64,000 nucleotides of DNA, taken from NCBI GenBank assembly GCA_025094145.1, contig JALLLS010000081.1:92761-156760 (forward strand), in the 5' to 3' direction. Numbering within the stretch: position 1 is the first letter of the stretch; every line of letters begins with the position of its first letter. Of this stretch, positions 1 to 11,566 are shown piece after piece. The DNA comes from Spinellus fusiger. Taxonomy: Eukaryota; Mucoromycota; Mucoromycetes; Mucorales; Phycomycetaceae. Under the pieces are notes generated by a model. The model had not been told where the DNA came from, did not search any database, and worked only from the letters and a program-made list of their open reading frames with translations. The position numbers and the translations under genes were made by a program.

Positions 1-3000
1 CAATTGGTGTCTCCTGATACTGCTGCCATAACACAAGCGTCAATGCTCCAGAGACAGGCAGTGTCTCGTATGAAGGAGGCAGAAGGTGCGTGTTCTCACT
101 CTCCGACACAAAGAGACGGTGGCCCTGAGAGTGAACAAGGTAAAAAAAAAAAGACAGACAGACAATGGAGAGGTGGGCTGATAGGAGATCATGGCCATCA
201 GTGATAGTCAAGACAGAACCTACTCTTCCATTGGTGGCGGTCAGAGCAGCAGAACATAGAGAGAGAGTCTTGCTCAGGGACATCTACCATACATTGGAAT
301 ATGATCAGGGAGCTATGGTAGAACAAAAGAAATTGCAAGTATGTTGTTGGTGTTTCTATGGCTAGTACTATTTATTCATTGTAGAGACATTGTGTTGGTG
401 ATCCATCTGCAATACGAAGAAGAGGAAGAAATTAACGGGGTCTTGTTAGGAATGCCAAGCACAAGAAGAGATGAATGAAGAGGAGGAGAAGGAGAATCCT
501 GAAGATACATCAGTGAGTGTGGGATTGTGGTTTAAAAGAGATTGTAGTTTAAAAGAAAAAGGACAGGCAGAAGAAGTACTTAACTCTACTGTATATTAGT
601 TGGCCATCTTTAATACCAATGGAAACTTCAATCTCAAGGTAAGAAAGTGCATTAATAAAAAAATAAAAAGGGGGGGGGCTACATAGAATACAGTGTTAAT
701 TCTATTTCTTTATTTCTTGGTGGTTTAGTATTTACTACAAGGCATTGCTGCCAACAGACTCCAGACATCTCTTTCTGACCGTGAACTTCAGAATCTCCTA
801 TCAGACTTCAGACCCCATCGATCCAAATGGGTAAGCCAGTGACATTCTTTGTTGTGTTGGTACTCATATTCCATGGATGGAGAGTAGGCAAATGATGAAA
901 GACCAGGACAGGAGGAATTGTATGAGGCTTGTGAAAAGGTGTTGAATGATTTGAAAAATTACACAGTAAGTGAAGGGAGGGTTTTTTCTTTTTCTTTTTC
1001 TTTTCTTCAAAGAAAGTCGGATACTTAGCATATATATCTATATGTGTGTGTGTGTGCTTGTTTGTTTTTTTTTATTTATAGGAGCATTCTACTCCCTTCC
1101 TCAACAAAGTCAGCAAGAGAGAAGCACCCGATTACTTTGATGGTAAGCATGGAGCATCAAGAAGAACAATAGTGGTTGTTGACTCAATAAAACAAGTCAT
1201 CAAGCGCCCTATGGACTTGGGCACCGTCGCTAAAAAGTTAAAGTTGCTCAATTACAAGTCAAAAAAGGAGTTCTCGGATGATCTATATTTGATCTATGAA
1301 AACTGTTTGATCTACAACACAAACCCTGTAGGTGGTATTACCTGTGTATTCTGTAAGAAAAGACTAACACTAAACTATGGGATATATATCTATATATATA
1401 TATATGTGTGTGTGTAGGCAAGTGAATACCGTAAACATGCTATTGCCATGCGAAGAAAGACGGATCGACTGATGGGAAGAGTTCCTGATATTTCAATCAG
1501 TGAAAGACCAGAAGCAGAGATAGACGATGATATGGAAGAGGCCAGTGAAGAAGAAACAGAAGTTCAGCGTGTATTTAGAAAGGTAGACTCTAGAACCACA
1601 TGTAGAAGAAGCAGACACTGACATATTCCTCAAGGCACCTGGATCCCACAGTTCATCTACAGCCTCCAAACAGAGAGGATCCAGTGCACCCAACTACAAT
1701 AATGGCACTGTACGTTCATCTCGAGAAAGATCATTGACACAGGGATCCAACACTGCATTACAAAACATCACAGAAATAGACAGTCATACAGTGGCCGTGG
1801 AAGAAACAAACGGTCAACCTGCCTCTGCCCATACTGAATCCCATAAAAGTTACGGAGGAAAACAACTCAAGAACCAACATGGGGATAAAATGGACATTGA
1901 TTTAGAACAAGGAGACAAGGAGCTCAATGATGAACTTGATGATGATGTGGGTGAACTCCAGGATCAACTGTGGCGAGACATGACCAAGAAAACACGAGCA
2001 AAAGTCACTGTAAGCCATGTCTATTCTAGAAAGTATTGACCTGTGCTTACACAATGCATGGATGGGTGAATGATGTAGGCTGACACTGAGAAGCAATACC
2101 AGTATGCATTTGGAGAACGAGAGGCCATTGTACGCTCTCCTTTTGATATGGGGCGGTTTGCTATATTAGAACATACCCATAATACACCACAGTCAGACCA
2201 GAAACTAGCACGATGTACAGCTGATGTGTTTTCTCGGTGGACAGAACGAAGACGAGCCAGTGCCAGTCTTTACGATGATTTCGATGCTAGTCTGAGTGAT
2301 GAGGATAATTTTGACGCCTTTTTCACTCGAAAGATCACCAAACCAAAGACAGAGGAAAACGATGCAGCACGTAATGATCTGTTTTTGCCAGAATATATTA
2401 TTTCGAGTGGTCTTCCTGAAATCCAACGTATTCCTCAAGAATTAAAGGAGGAACCAAGCCAAGGCAAGTCAATTATATACATTGAATGTTTTGAGAGAAT
2501 AGGAGTAGAAACAGCCACTGAACATTTGAAATGATATATAGATGTTTCTCTAGAGGCTTATTCGTCTACTGCATTCCCAAATCATGGACTCAATGCAATG
2601 ATGGATCAAAATCTAAATGAAATGCAACATATACGTATGACCTATGCCAAATGCAACTCTGTTCGTAATAATGTACCGGTAAGTTAGAGGTTTGTTATAA
2701 GATGTACTATACTATACTATACTATACTATACTATGAATACTCACCTACAACAAAGATATCAACACTTGCTTCTTCTATCTCTTTGGACTCTTCTCATTC
2801 TGTTGCACCTTCTGTATATTCATCTATAACAAAACCCAATCATCTCGGCTCTGCTACCACACCACACTCTTTTGCATCTCCATCTTTTTCATCAGCACCC
2901 TCCAATGTTCAAAAACCCTTACCCCCTCTCATTATGAACCAAGAATCTAGCCAACTCCTTGCTCAAAGAACGATTGTCAAACTACTCGCTCATGCTGGTT

Positions 3001-4803
3001 TTGAGGGAGCTCATACTGGTGCACTGAATATTTTCACAGACATGATGACGGACTATATGCTCAACATTGGAAAAACACTTCGAAGTTACTGGGATGATTA
3101 TGGACGACAGATGAATAGTGAAGTAAGATACTAAGAGTTTGAACAGGTTGGGCAAACCTCTGTGTGTGGGTATGGGTATGGGTGTTGGTGTGAATGTTGA
3201 TGTTGACGTTTTCTCTCTCTCTCTCTCTCTCTTTCTGTATATATATATATGTATCTGTATTGATGGGTGTGTGTGTGTGCATATGAATGTATGGATGTGC
3301 ATATGTGCATGTGTTTGTGTATGTACCTCTGTAACTATATATATATATATATATGTGGATGTGTGTGTGTGTGTGGATGTGTGTGGATATATAGGAAATT
3401 ATCATGCATACCCTCTATGAAAACGGAGTCCCTTCTATTAGCGCTTTAGAGTCTTACATCGTTGACGACATTGGACGGCTTGGCTCTCGACTGGAGGACT
3501 TGCATAGAAAACTAGACACCTCTTATCAGGACATTATATCGGTAAGTGTTTATTCTATGTATTATAATTATTAGAGTTGCTCACTTTGATGTACAGGGCT
3601 CAACAGATAAGCTTGAACATGATACAGAGGCACTGTTACAAGATGAAGAGACGTTTATGACGTGAGTAATGACTTTGGATATACACATATATAAAGGCAT
3701 TAGAGTATTAGTCGGTTATTGACTGACTGTTGGATGGGTTAGGGGTTCTTTTGGTGAAGATTTTGGTGATGACTATTTTGGCTTCAAGGAACTCGGATTA
3801 GACAAAGAATTCAACTTGAGTGCATATTCAGTAAGTTAAATTCTTCACAAGCTTACAGAGAGTGTATAACTGCTAGATAGTAATTTTGTATCTATTCTTT
3901 TTCTTCTTTTTTCTTTTAGATACCTTCTCGTCTGTGGTATGGCAAAGACCAAGACAAGGGCAAAAGTATCAATGTGTAAGTGTGTTGATAATAGAAAGAA
4001 AGAACAGAAAGAAAAGAAAGAAAGAAAAAGCTTCTTGCATCAGAAAGATCTGTACTAAATATATGCTTCTTCATGCAACAGTACAAGCAATGGTAAGTAC
4101 CTATTGATCACCACAGCCAATCTCCATTACTGGCTATATTTTATGACAGAGTGGTTTGAATCTAATGTCTATGTTTGTATGTGCTTTTAGAGCCCTTGCC
4201 AAAATACCTACCCCCTCCACCCTTCACGCCTGTAGCCTCTGAAAAAGAGCTCATTGGACTTTTACAACATGTCTTTCGAAAGAAGCTAAATGATGCTCCC
4301 CGTGCTTTAATTGAAGACGAATACATTCCTTCTCGAAACCGTAATCGGTCTCGATATCCACCTACTAACAAAAACAGTGTTATGGGAAGAAAAAAGACTG
4401 CTAAAGACGGTAGTTTTTCTGGTGGTGGGGCGGGCAATGGCGGTGACAATAAAAAGTCAAAAAGAAAACGTCCTCTGGAAGAAATTAAGGCAGAGAGAGC
4501 AGAAAGAGCCGAGAAAAAACGTCAAAAGTTGGAAGAACGTGCTCAGAGGATGGCAGAGAAAGAACAAAAACGTAAGATCCGAGAAGAGTTAAAGGAGCAG
4601 GAACGGCAGGCTAAATTGGAAGCTAAAGAGAAAAAGGTGAGAACATTGAATAATGTGATGGTTGCTCTCTGTCTTATGTTAAGATGCCTTAGTCAATTGC
4701 AAAAAAGGTGAAGCAGGTGTCTACACCTACTGACTCATCTCAAACTAATTCTATACCTCCATTGGATTCTCCTACAATGATGGATATGGAAGATCACCAT
4801 TAA
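1..4803 (+). CDS. SPT7: SAGA subunit Spt7 (bromodomain + histone-fold), 5' end not resolved
   Basis: Nuclear scaffold subunit of the SAGA histone acetyltransferase co-activator. The exons from about 600 read [16 protein letters not shown], then [38 protein letters not shown] and a bromodomain ([32 protein letters not shown] with the acetyl-lysine Asn). A middle acidic/linker region follows, then a histone fold ([20 protein letters not shown], 2960-3120) and [16 protein letters not shown]. The last exons encode a Lys/Glu-rich coiled tail ending MDMEDHH. This order matches fungal Spt7. There are many short GT-AG introns, several filled with simple repeats; the bromodomain is interrupted at about 1142-1194. 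The first 500 bases carry acidic exon pieces ([13 protein letters not shown]) in changing frames, so the N-terminus is uncertain and probably begins upstream. Confidence is high for identity and low for the first exons. Confidence 0.9.
2705..2735 (+). repeat. (TATAC)n pentanucleotide microsatellite in an SPT7 intron
   Basis: About six tandem ACTAT/TATAC units lie inside an intron that starts with GTAAGT at about 2679. The same unit recurs in two introns of the sphingomyelinase gene. Confidence 0.9.
3212..3395 (+). repeat. Intronic simple-sequence block (TC)n, (TA)n, (TG)n
   Basis: A CT tract, TA runs and TG runs fill the intron between the histone-fold exon, which ends near 3125, and the next exon (IMHTLYENG) starting near 3396. 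It has no coding potential: all its open frames are low-complexity. Confidence 0.85.
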
Positions 4804-4908
4804 ACCTCTCTCTAACGTGCAAGACGAAACCTTTTTGTAAATATTACCTCTTCTAATTTCAAACTTTTTATAAGAAAGGCTGAGAATCCTTACTGTCAGC
4901 CTTGTCGT

Positions 4909-4914
4909 AATAAA
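4909..4914 (+). terminator. AATAAA polyadenylation signal of SPT7
   Basis: AATAAA lies about 105 bp past the SPT7 stop. A short hairpin (AGGCTGA ... TCAGCCT) sits just upstream. This is the only such signal between the stop and the transposon at 5028. Confidence 0.5.
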
Positions 4915-5027
4915 GTTCTATGAAATATATGTCTTTTGCGTGGATTAATCTCAATGACTCAAAAATAGGCAGTGGGTGTGTTTACAATCTTTTTTTCTTT
5001 TTGAGTTTGTTCATTTTCATATATATA

Positions 5028-6370
5028 CAGCCACACCCAATTGAATTTAATACTTGCTTAAAATTTAATAAAATATACTTTTTTTGCATAAAATACCCTC
5101 TTTTTTCTAAATATTATTAAATTAACACACTATTTTATATATATATTCAAAAACTCACATTCGTGTAGAATATGAAAAGACAAAAGATAGAAGATTATGG
5201 GGTATGTATTACCTGTTGAAGACTGTATTAAAATTGACTGTGATTGTGTGTGTAGTTGAGATGAAAAAGTCCATAGTTCAAAATAGTATTAGAAATATCA
5301 AAGAACATGGGTCACCATTGCGTTTAAAGAGTCATGGAAAACCCAGAAGAGTGAATGAAAGGGACCTCAGATATCTGGAAAAGGTCATTAGAGAGGACCC
5401 ATTTGCCTTATACAATCAACTGAAATTGGAAATGTTGAAGATTCAGGTTGATGTATGTAGAAACACGATTATCAGCTACTGCAATCAGTTAGGGTTCGGA
5501 TCTTTTTCTCCAGCTCACAAGCCAGCCTTAACTGAAAAACACAAAGAGAAATGGCTTCGTTGGGCTAAAGAACATGTCAATTGGACAAACGACCAGTGGA
5601 AAGGCGTCATCTCGTCTGATGAGTCCAAGTACACCGTGAAAGAGAACAATAGAGGTGCCCGTGTCATCAGAAAAGTTGGAGAAAGGTATGATCCTAATCC
5701 TATTGTTTTAACAACGAAGTTTGGTGGCGGTGGGGTCATGCTTTGGAGCTGTTTTTGGGCAGGTGGATTTGACCCATTAGTCTTTGTTGATGGCACTGTA
5801 AAACAAGACGAATATATCAAAATTTTGGCTGGTGAGTTCCATCCTTGGTTCATGGAATCACATCAGAAAGAGAACACCGAGTTTCTGTTACAATAAAAGA
5901 GTGCTAGCTGTCATACTGGAGCCTATGCTAGATAGTGGAAAGAGACACATCAGATTAGGGTTCTTTGATTACTGGCCCGTACAAAATCCTGACTTGAGCC
6001 CAATTGAACACGTCTGGTGGGCCTTGGAAAGACGAATTGAGGAAAGAAGGGTATCTATTACCAATATTGAAAGTTTGAAGGCTCTACTTGCAGAGGAGTG
6101 GGAGAGGGTTGGTGTTGAACTTGCACAACGATTAGTTCTGAGTATGACAGATAGATGCCAGGCTGTAATTGATGCCAGAAGAGGCCATACAAAATATTAA
6201 CTATATTATTATTATTATATTTTCAATAAATAAAGATGTTGAGCCTTAGTATAATCAAGTTTGAAGCTTCTAGATCAAATGTGGAGTGTTTTATCTAATG
6301 TTGAACATATCCTAAATATTTCGTCCTGAAATTTATTTTCAAAAGTATTAAATTCAATTGTGTGTAACTG
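5028..6370 (+). mobile_element. Tc1/mariner-like DNA transposon, family A, copy 1 (dead)
   Basis: The element is bounded by TA dinucleotides (5026-5027 and 6371-6372). The left end is CAGCCACACCCAATTGAATT and continues TAATACT. The right end is its imperfect inverse (AGTATTAAATTCAATTG followed by TGTGTAACTG), so the outermost 10 bases have diverged. Size (about 1.34 kb), TA target and a single DDE transposase relic inside are typical of Tc1. A second copy lies at 34912-36249 and a terminal fragment at 42735. Confidence 0.9.
5132..6200 (+). pseudogene. Tc1-family transposase relic (family A, copy 1)
   Basis: The reading frame shows the Tc1 order: N-terminal helix-turn-helix region (RRLWGMYYLL, IRNIKEHGSPLRLKSHGKP), then ALTEKHKEKWLRWAKEHVNW. 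The first catalytic Asp is in ISSDESKYTV, followed by GGGGVMLWSCFWAGG, the CHTGAYA segment and the third acidic residue in NPDLSPIEHVWWALERR. It is broken. The start codon equivalent to copy 2 has decayed into a TATATA run. Stops occur right at the second catalytic segment (after EFLLQ) and shortly after CHTGAYAR, and a one-base frameshift follows near 5960 before FFDYWPVQNPDL. Not functional. Confidence 0.88.
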
Positions 6371-6541
6371 TATAAGGCTCTTGGTAGTCTTGATGTTCAA
6401 ATTTACACATATTTCCTATCTGAAAATAAGAAGAAAAGGCTGCCATATTGGAGTTGTTCCCGGCACCTGTACTCATTACTTTATTTATACTAAATAATAT
6501 GTGATCGAGTTTTCATCCTCTACAAAGTATATCACCAAGCA

Positions 6542-8927
6542 TTAAAGCTTGGCCAATATCCCATGCTCTTTGTTGGACTGGTCTCTCAGTATACGTCGAA
6601 GAATTTTTCCTGTAGGACTTTTTGGAATCTCTTTGATAAACTTAATGCTGCGTATCTTTTTGAAGCTTGGCACTTGATCAGCTACATGCTTCATTATGTC
6701 TTTCTCTAACACCGCGCTCGGATGAAAGCCAGGTTTTAATACAATATAGGCTCTTGGTATTTCAGTAACGATATTATGGTCATAAATACCAATGACAGCA
6801 CAGTCTGAAATGGCTGGATGAACAAGCTAAAAAGTATGTGTAAGTTCAATGGATTATTTGTATATGTATTTTTTGGTGATAATTTTTTTTATCCCTGTAT
6901 CTATTCCTTTAAAAATGATACTTACCAAATAACCTTCTATCTCTGCAGGAGCAACCTGTATAAGAAGAAAAAGAAAAAGATTAAGTCAATGGGCTGCTGT
7001 TTCACTATACCGTCTTACCTGGAAACCATTCACCTTGATCAGTTCTTTAATACGGTCCACAATATAAAAGTTGTTATTTTTATCTATCAAAGCAACATCG
7101 CCAGTGTGGAAAAATCCTTCTTTATCCATACATTCTGCAGTTGCCTCGGGGTTCTCAAAGTATCCCTAATAGTAAAAATCAGATTTTGCAAACAATAGTC
7201 ATCACACTATAATATATATAGGCAAATACGTATACATATATGTTATACATAAGCAACAAGTACCTTCATAACACTCGGACTCTTGATACACAATTCACCT
7301 TTCTCGCCTTGCTTCACCTCTGTGTTTGAAAACATATCATAAATAAACAGTTTCATGTTATTTAAACCATAGCAGCCTTACCTTTGCCTTCCTCATTCAG
7401 AATTTTGGCAATAACATTAGGTATAAGTTTACCAACCGATCCTATAAATACAATGGGTCAGATGAGCAAAAAAAAAGTGAGGCCTTTGGGCAGAATGACA
7501 AAGTGTATAAATCACTCCGAAAACTATTTACCTGGAGCCGGCTGTTCAAAAGATTCAAGCAGAACCATTGTAGATGTTTCCGTAAGACCATAAGCCTGTC
7601 TTATCACTGCATTTTTGTAACGTTGAGAAAACTCCTTTACTAATCCAGAACTCAGAGGAGCAGCAGCAGACATGACATAGCGCAAAGACGATAAGTCATA
7701 ATTATCAACTAATGGATCTTTCACAAATAGAAGGATAATAGGTGGAACAAGCCATGAGAGTGTGATCTTTTCTCTTTGAACTGTTTCACAGAATAATTCA
7801 ATCTGAAAGCGTTGCATTACATAGATAGGGATTCCTCGAAAGAACGGATATATTAAAGTGACAATAAGGCCATAGATATGGAAGAAAGGAAGCATACTGA
7901 TAGCTCTGTCTATGTTAGCGTCGTATGTATTGGGACTAGCACCGTATATCTGCTCGATATTAGAAGCAACATTCAAATGCCTTGCGTTTAATAAAAGATG
8001 AGTGCACAAATATTCACAAGAAAAGTTCTCTCTTTTTTTTGTACTCACGTTGACATGACACCTTTGCTTTTACCTGGAAATTTTAACAAAAGGATATTGT
8101 ATTTTAGTATACTGGGAAACTATTCAATAATAGACTCTAGTCTATCCATACCACTTGTTCCTGAAGAAAAGCATATAAAGGCTGTAGTGTTTTTAGATTC
8201 ATCTCCCTCTAGATCAACAATGGCTGCCTTTCGATTTACAAGAAGTCTTTTGGTGTAGGGCTGTATATTTTTAACAGCTACATCTCCAAATATAAACACA
8301 TTTTTAAGAGGAACTCCTGATATTTGTGCTACTTTAAGAGCAGTATCGATATTGTCTTTGTGGGTGATCAATACTTTTGCTCCTACTGTCATTATCATTT
8401 CTGAAGCTTCATTGGCATTATAACTTGGGTTTATAGCTGCAATCGTTGCTCCTACAAAGCTCAAAGAATTAAAGGCTTAAAGAGATGGGGTATCTATCTA
8501 CATATGCAACTACAGTATAAGGCTCAACAAACACAAACCTATTGCAATTGTTCCAAGGAGTGGCACTATAAAGTCATGCTACACAACATTAAGTATCTTT
8601 TCCTCTTTATACTTGGCACTTGAACCCTTTTTTTATTTTAAAATTGATGGGTACTGATTCTGGCTCAACTACTCTATAGAACTAGCTTACCTGGTTTGGA
8701 GCATAAACAGCTACAATATCTCCTTTATGAATGTGGTATACATCCTGCAATCCAGCCGCAAATCGTAGTATATTCTCTTTTATTTGTCCAAAAGTCAATG
8801 TTTTCTTTGTCAAAGCATCAACAGAAAGTACTTTATCTTCTGGAGTTTTAAATTTCGAGTAGAAAATATGGTGTACTAAATTAGTAGTGGGTATGAGAGT
8901 GGGAGAATGGTCTGAATGTATCACCAT
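6542..8927 (-). CDS. 4-coumarate-CoA ligase-like acyl-CoA synthetase, peroxisomal
   Basis: An adenylate-forming enzyme that activates a carboxylic acid with ATP and CoA. The spliced product shows IPTTNLVHHIFY near the N-terminus, the P-loop FSSGTSG/KSKGVMST split by an intron, QAYGLTETSTM, GELCIKSPSVMKGYFENPEA with FHTGD, DRIKELIKVNGFQVAPAEIE and the C-terminal PKSPTGKILRRILRD with the catalytic Lys. It ends ILAKL, an AKL-type PTS1, so peroxisomal import is likely. The substrate (phenylpropanoid or fatty acid) cannot be told. At least six introns are present. Start chosen at MVIHSDHS because it matches 4CL N-termini; an in-frame ATG 66 bp upstream would add a hydrophobic leader that conflicts with PTS1 targeting. 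Confidence 0.9.
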
Positions 8928-8993
8928 TATAATACTGTCTGTAGAGATAAGAAGAAGAAGAGAAGGAAAGAAGATAAAGAGACTAAAAGCCAA

Positions 8994-9574
8994 TGTCTGT
9001 ATAAGTGAAAGTGCTTTATGAAGAGAGTTGAGGGATTGTCGGGTTTCTAAACAATTTGTTTCTCTAAAGCCCCGATTTTATTATTTGGGCAGTCAGTTGG
9101 ATTTGTTTAACAGGAATATTGATGTGTTTTGTTTATCTCGATTGGGGACGGATTTATGTCTTATCTGACTTACAGTATTTCGAGAAATACTGTATGAGTT
9201 ATATAAATGAAACTGTGAATAATGCTTTGTAATTATTTTCATTTATTTTTCCAGTTTGTATCCTTATTGACTTACAGATTGAGGAGACAGTACTAGAAGA
9301 AAGAATATGTTTTTCCGTGTTGAACCTAAAAGAGCCTTGAATAAGTATTGAAAATAAGATTCATAGGGTAAAATGTAAGTATTTAATAACTATAGCCTTA
9401 TATGGAGATGGATTGAGATGATTCCAAATAAAAAATAAGTCATTCATTGGGTGGATTCAATTACACATATTAAAGCAATGGTCACAGCTGATATTATATG
9501 ATTTATAAAAACTAATGCCAGCTGGGAGAAGAGGAGTTAAGTTTTAGGTTTTAGCAGAACAGTTTTTGGGTGTG
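8994..9574. other. AT-rich spacer upstream of the ligase gene
   Basis: No convincing gene. It contains the ligase promoter side and a small palindrome, listed separately. Confidence 0.5.
9171..9194. repeat. TA-flanked palindrome (mini foldback)
   Basis: TACAGTATTTC is followed by GA and then its exact inverse GAAATACTGTA. It looks like two transposon ends fused with no internal sequence. A related palindrome lies at 54006-54030. Confidence 0.6.
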
Positions 9575-10130
9575 TACAGTTCAAAGTTTTATTTTTATTT
9601 TTGGGTGTTGGTTGCTATTCGCGCATTGGGCATGTTAGCCACCCTATGAGAGCTTTTGAACAATTGAGATATACATATAAACACTTCAAATACAAAAATG
9701 AAAAAAAGAAAAGAAAAAGAAATGAAATGAAAGAAAATGACAATGAGGACATAGGCATTAGTTTGGGACTAATCCCATAAGCTTCTCAATAAACCAAAGA
9801 TTGGTCTATTCATAAGTGTTGTTGGGTGTGTTGATTATCTTCCTCGACTCTTTTCATGGCTGAGTCAGACCCAAATGCCTAGAGGGCTGGCAACTATGGG
9901 TTTCACTGTGGTGATGGGATTAGGGATAAGAGAGGGTGATTTGGGTTCATTTTCTGCACTAATGGCATTGATTTGAGCCTGGAGAGATGTAATAAGGTCA
10001 TCTTTGACCTTGACTTGTGTTTCTAATTGCTGCATATGGAATCCAATTGCTGCCATTTGTCTCTGAATATCTGACAGAAATGCCATCATCTGCTGAGTGA
10101 AGTTATCAGGCTTTCTACCTCAGTTATTTG
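9575..10130 (-). mobile_element. Internally deleted LINE-like remnant (ORF1 start plus 3' tail)
   Basis: The left end (about 9575-9658) is nearly identical to the 3' tail of the LINE fragment at 34041 (a TTTTTGGGTGTTGGTTGCTA core, then GCATTGGGCATGTTAGCCAC). About 200 bp upstream on the minus strand is a short frame: FLSDIQRQMAAIGFHMQQLE, TSLQAQINA, ending SPLGIWV. It is coiled-coil-like, as in the N-terminus of a retroelement ORF1/gag. The reverse transcriptase part is absent. The borders are approximate. Confidence 0.5.
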
Positions 10131-10196
10131 ATACTCGTAAGTTTTTGCACGAGCGCGTTTGGTAAGTAGTCTGAGTTTTCTACTGGTTTATTATTA

Positions 10197-11559
10197 CAGT
10201 GTATAGCAAAAAACATATAACCCTTTTCATTTCCTGGTACGCTTATTGTATAGGGAAATGCTTATTGATTTTAATAAAAACACACATTAAACACATAATA
10301 GAGACTTCAGAATTGGATGAAGTATATGGAAGGTCAAGAGGATAATAGATACAGATTTATTGGCACAAAGATTCAATATTTGGTGTTTCCACCCTTGGCC
10401 TCTATAACAGCCCTACATCTCCAATGCATGCTGTTAATGAGGTTGTTGGTAACCCCTTTGGGGATTTTATCCCACTATTGGACCAAGAGAGCTTTTAGAT
10501 CCTGGAAGGTGCTTTCTGGGGTCATCTTCTTAAGAACTGATCTGTCAAGCTCCTCCCTATGATGCTCAATTGGGTTTGGGTCAGGGCCTTGGGAGGGTCA
10601 TCCCTTCATCGTGGCAATCCTCCTCCCATCCTTTCATTTCCTAGTCTTCTTATTAGTATGGCAACTGGAATTATCCTCTTGAAGAACATAGATTACCATT
10701 GGATTCATTGTAGAAAGACAAGCCAGATCAGGGCAATAGGCCGTTTCTAAAATACTGGTGTATTTGGCACTATTGATGGATCCCTCCACCGTAACAAGTC
10801 TACCAACACCTTCACCAGAACAGGAACCCCACCCCCATCACCCCACCACCACCAAACCTCATTATTAGATTGAAATTCTTTGGGAGAAGTCTCTCTTTCT
10901 TCCTACACACCACTCTGTTACCGTGGTTGTTGATCATCAGCTGGGACTTGGACTCATCAGACCAGATGACCGCTCTCCAGTCTTCTTATGTCCAGTGGAG
11001 GTGAACTCTAGTCCAGGCAAGCTTCAACTTCTTGTGCTTGTTGGTGAGAGCAAATTTTCTGATCACCCTGCAGGAAGACAGGCCAATTTTCTTCATCATC
11101 TTCTGAAATGTCCCCATGGAAACTTGGGTGGTCATTCCCTTGTGAAGCTCCATCATGCCCTGAAAAGAGTCCCTTGCTACCTCGCGAGAAACTTCTCTCT
11201 CGTCTCTCTCAATCAAAATGAACTTTCACCTAGAGCCTTTCCCTGCTTTGAAACAACTATTATCCCTGTATCTCCTCATGATAAGGCTGACAGCAGGTAT
11301 ACTGATACCAAACATGGCTACAATGTCCACTTGTCTGGTGCCATCTACGGTGGCCTCGTGAACATTGAATTGACGAGTAAATCATCAATATTCTTCTTAT
11401 TTTTTCCAATAGGCTTGGTGGATTGTTCAGTATTGTTAAACATAATAGATGTTAAATCAGAGCAAGAAGAAATGAGGAATAAGTAAAAAAAATAACCTTT
11501 CTTTGAGCAAAATAAAGATCGAGAAATGAGAAAATATATATAATTTCCACCAGACACTG
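10197..11559 (-). mobile_element. Tc1/mariner-like transposon, family C (dead)
   Basis: TA-flanked ends: left TACAGTGTATAGCAAAAAAC; right inverse beginning TACAGTGTCTGGTGGAAATT. Only the outer bases and AT-rich inner stretch match, so the terminal repeats are eroded. Length is about 1.36 kb with one transposase relic on the minus strand. Its sequence differs clearly from families A and B in this window. Confidence 0.8.
10373..11443 (-). pseudogene. Tc1-family transposase relic (family C)
   Basis: On the minus strand it reads MFNNTEQSTKPIGKNKKNID at the start. Further on are SFQGMMELHKGMTTQVSMGT and KKIGLSSCRVIRKFALTNKH, then the DDE motifs: VIWSDESKS (first Asp), GGGGVMGWGSCSGEG, VLQEDNSSCHT (second Asp), DPNPIEHHREELDRS (Glu). 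It ends WRCRAVIEAKGGNTKY. All three acidic residues survive, but there are in-frame stops (after NSMFTRPP and after HLHWT) and frameshifts in the N-terminal half. Not functional. Confidence 0.85.
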
Positions 11560-11566
11560 TAAACAT

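Noticed and set aside
3000..3420. Long open frames made of Cys/Val/Tyr/Ile repeats on both strands
   Set aside because: They arise from TG/TA microsatellites in an SPT7 intron.
10317..11486. Plus-strand open frames over the family C element
   Set aside because: Antisense shadows of the minus-strand transposase relic.
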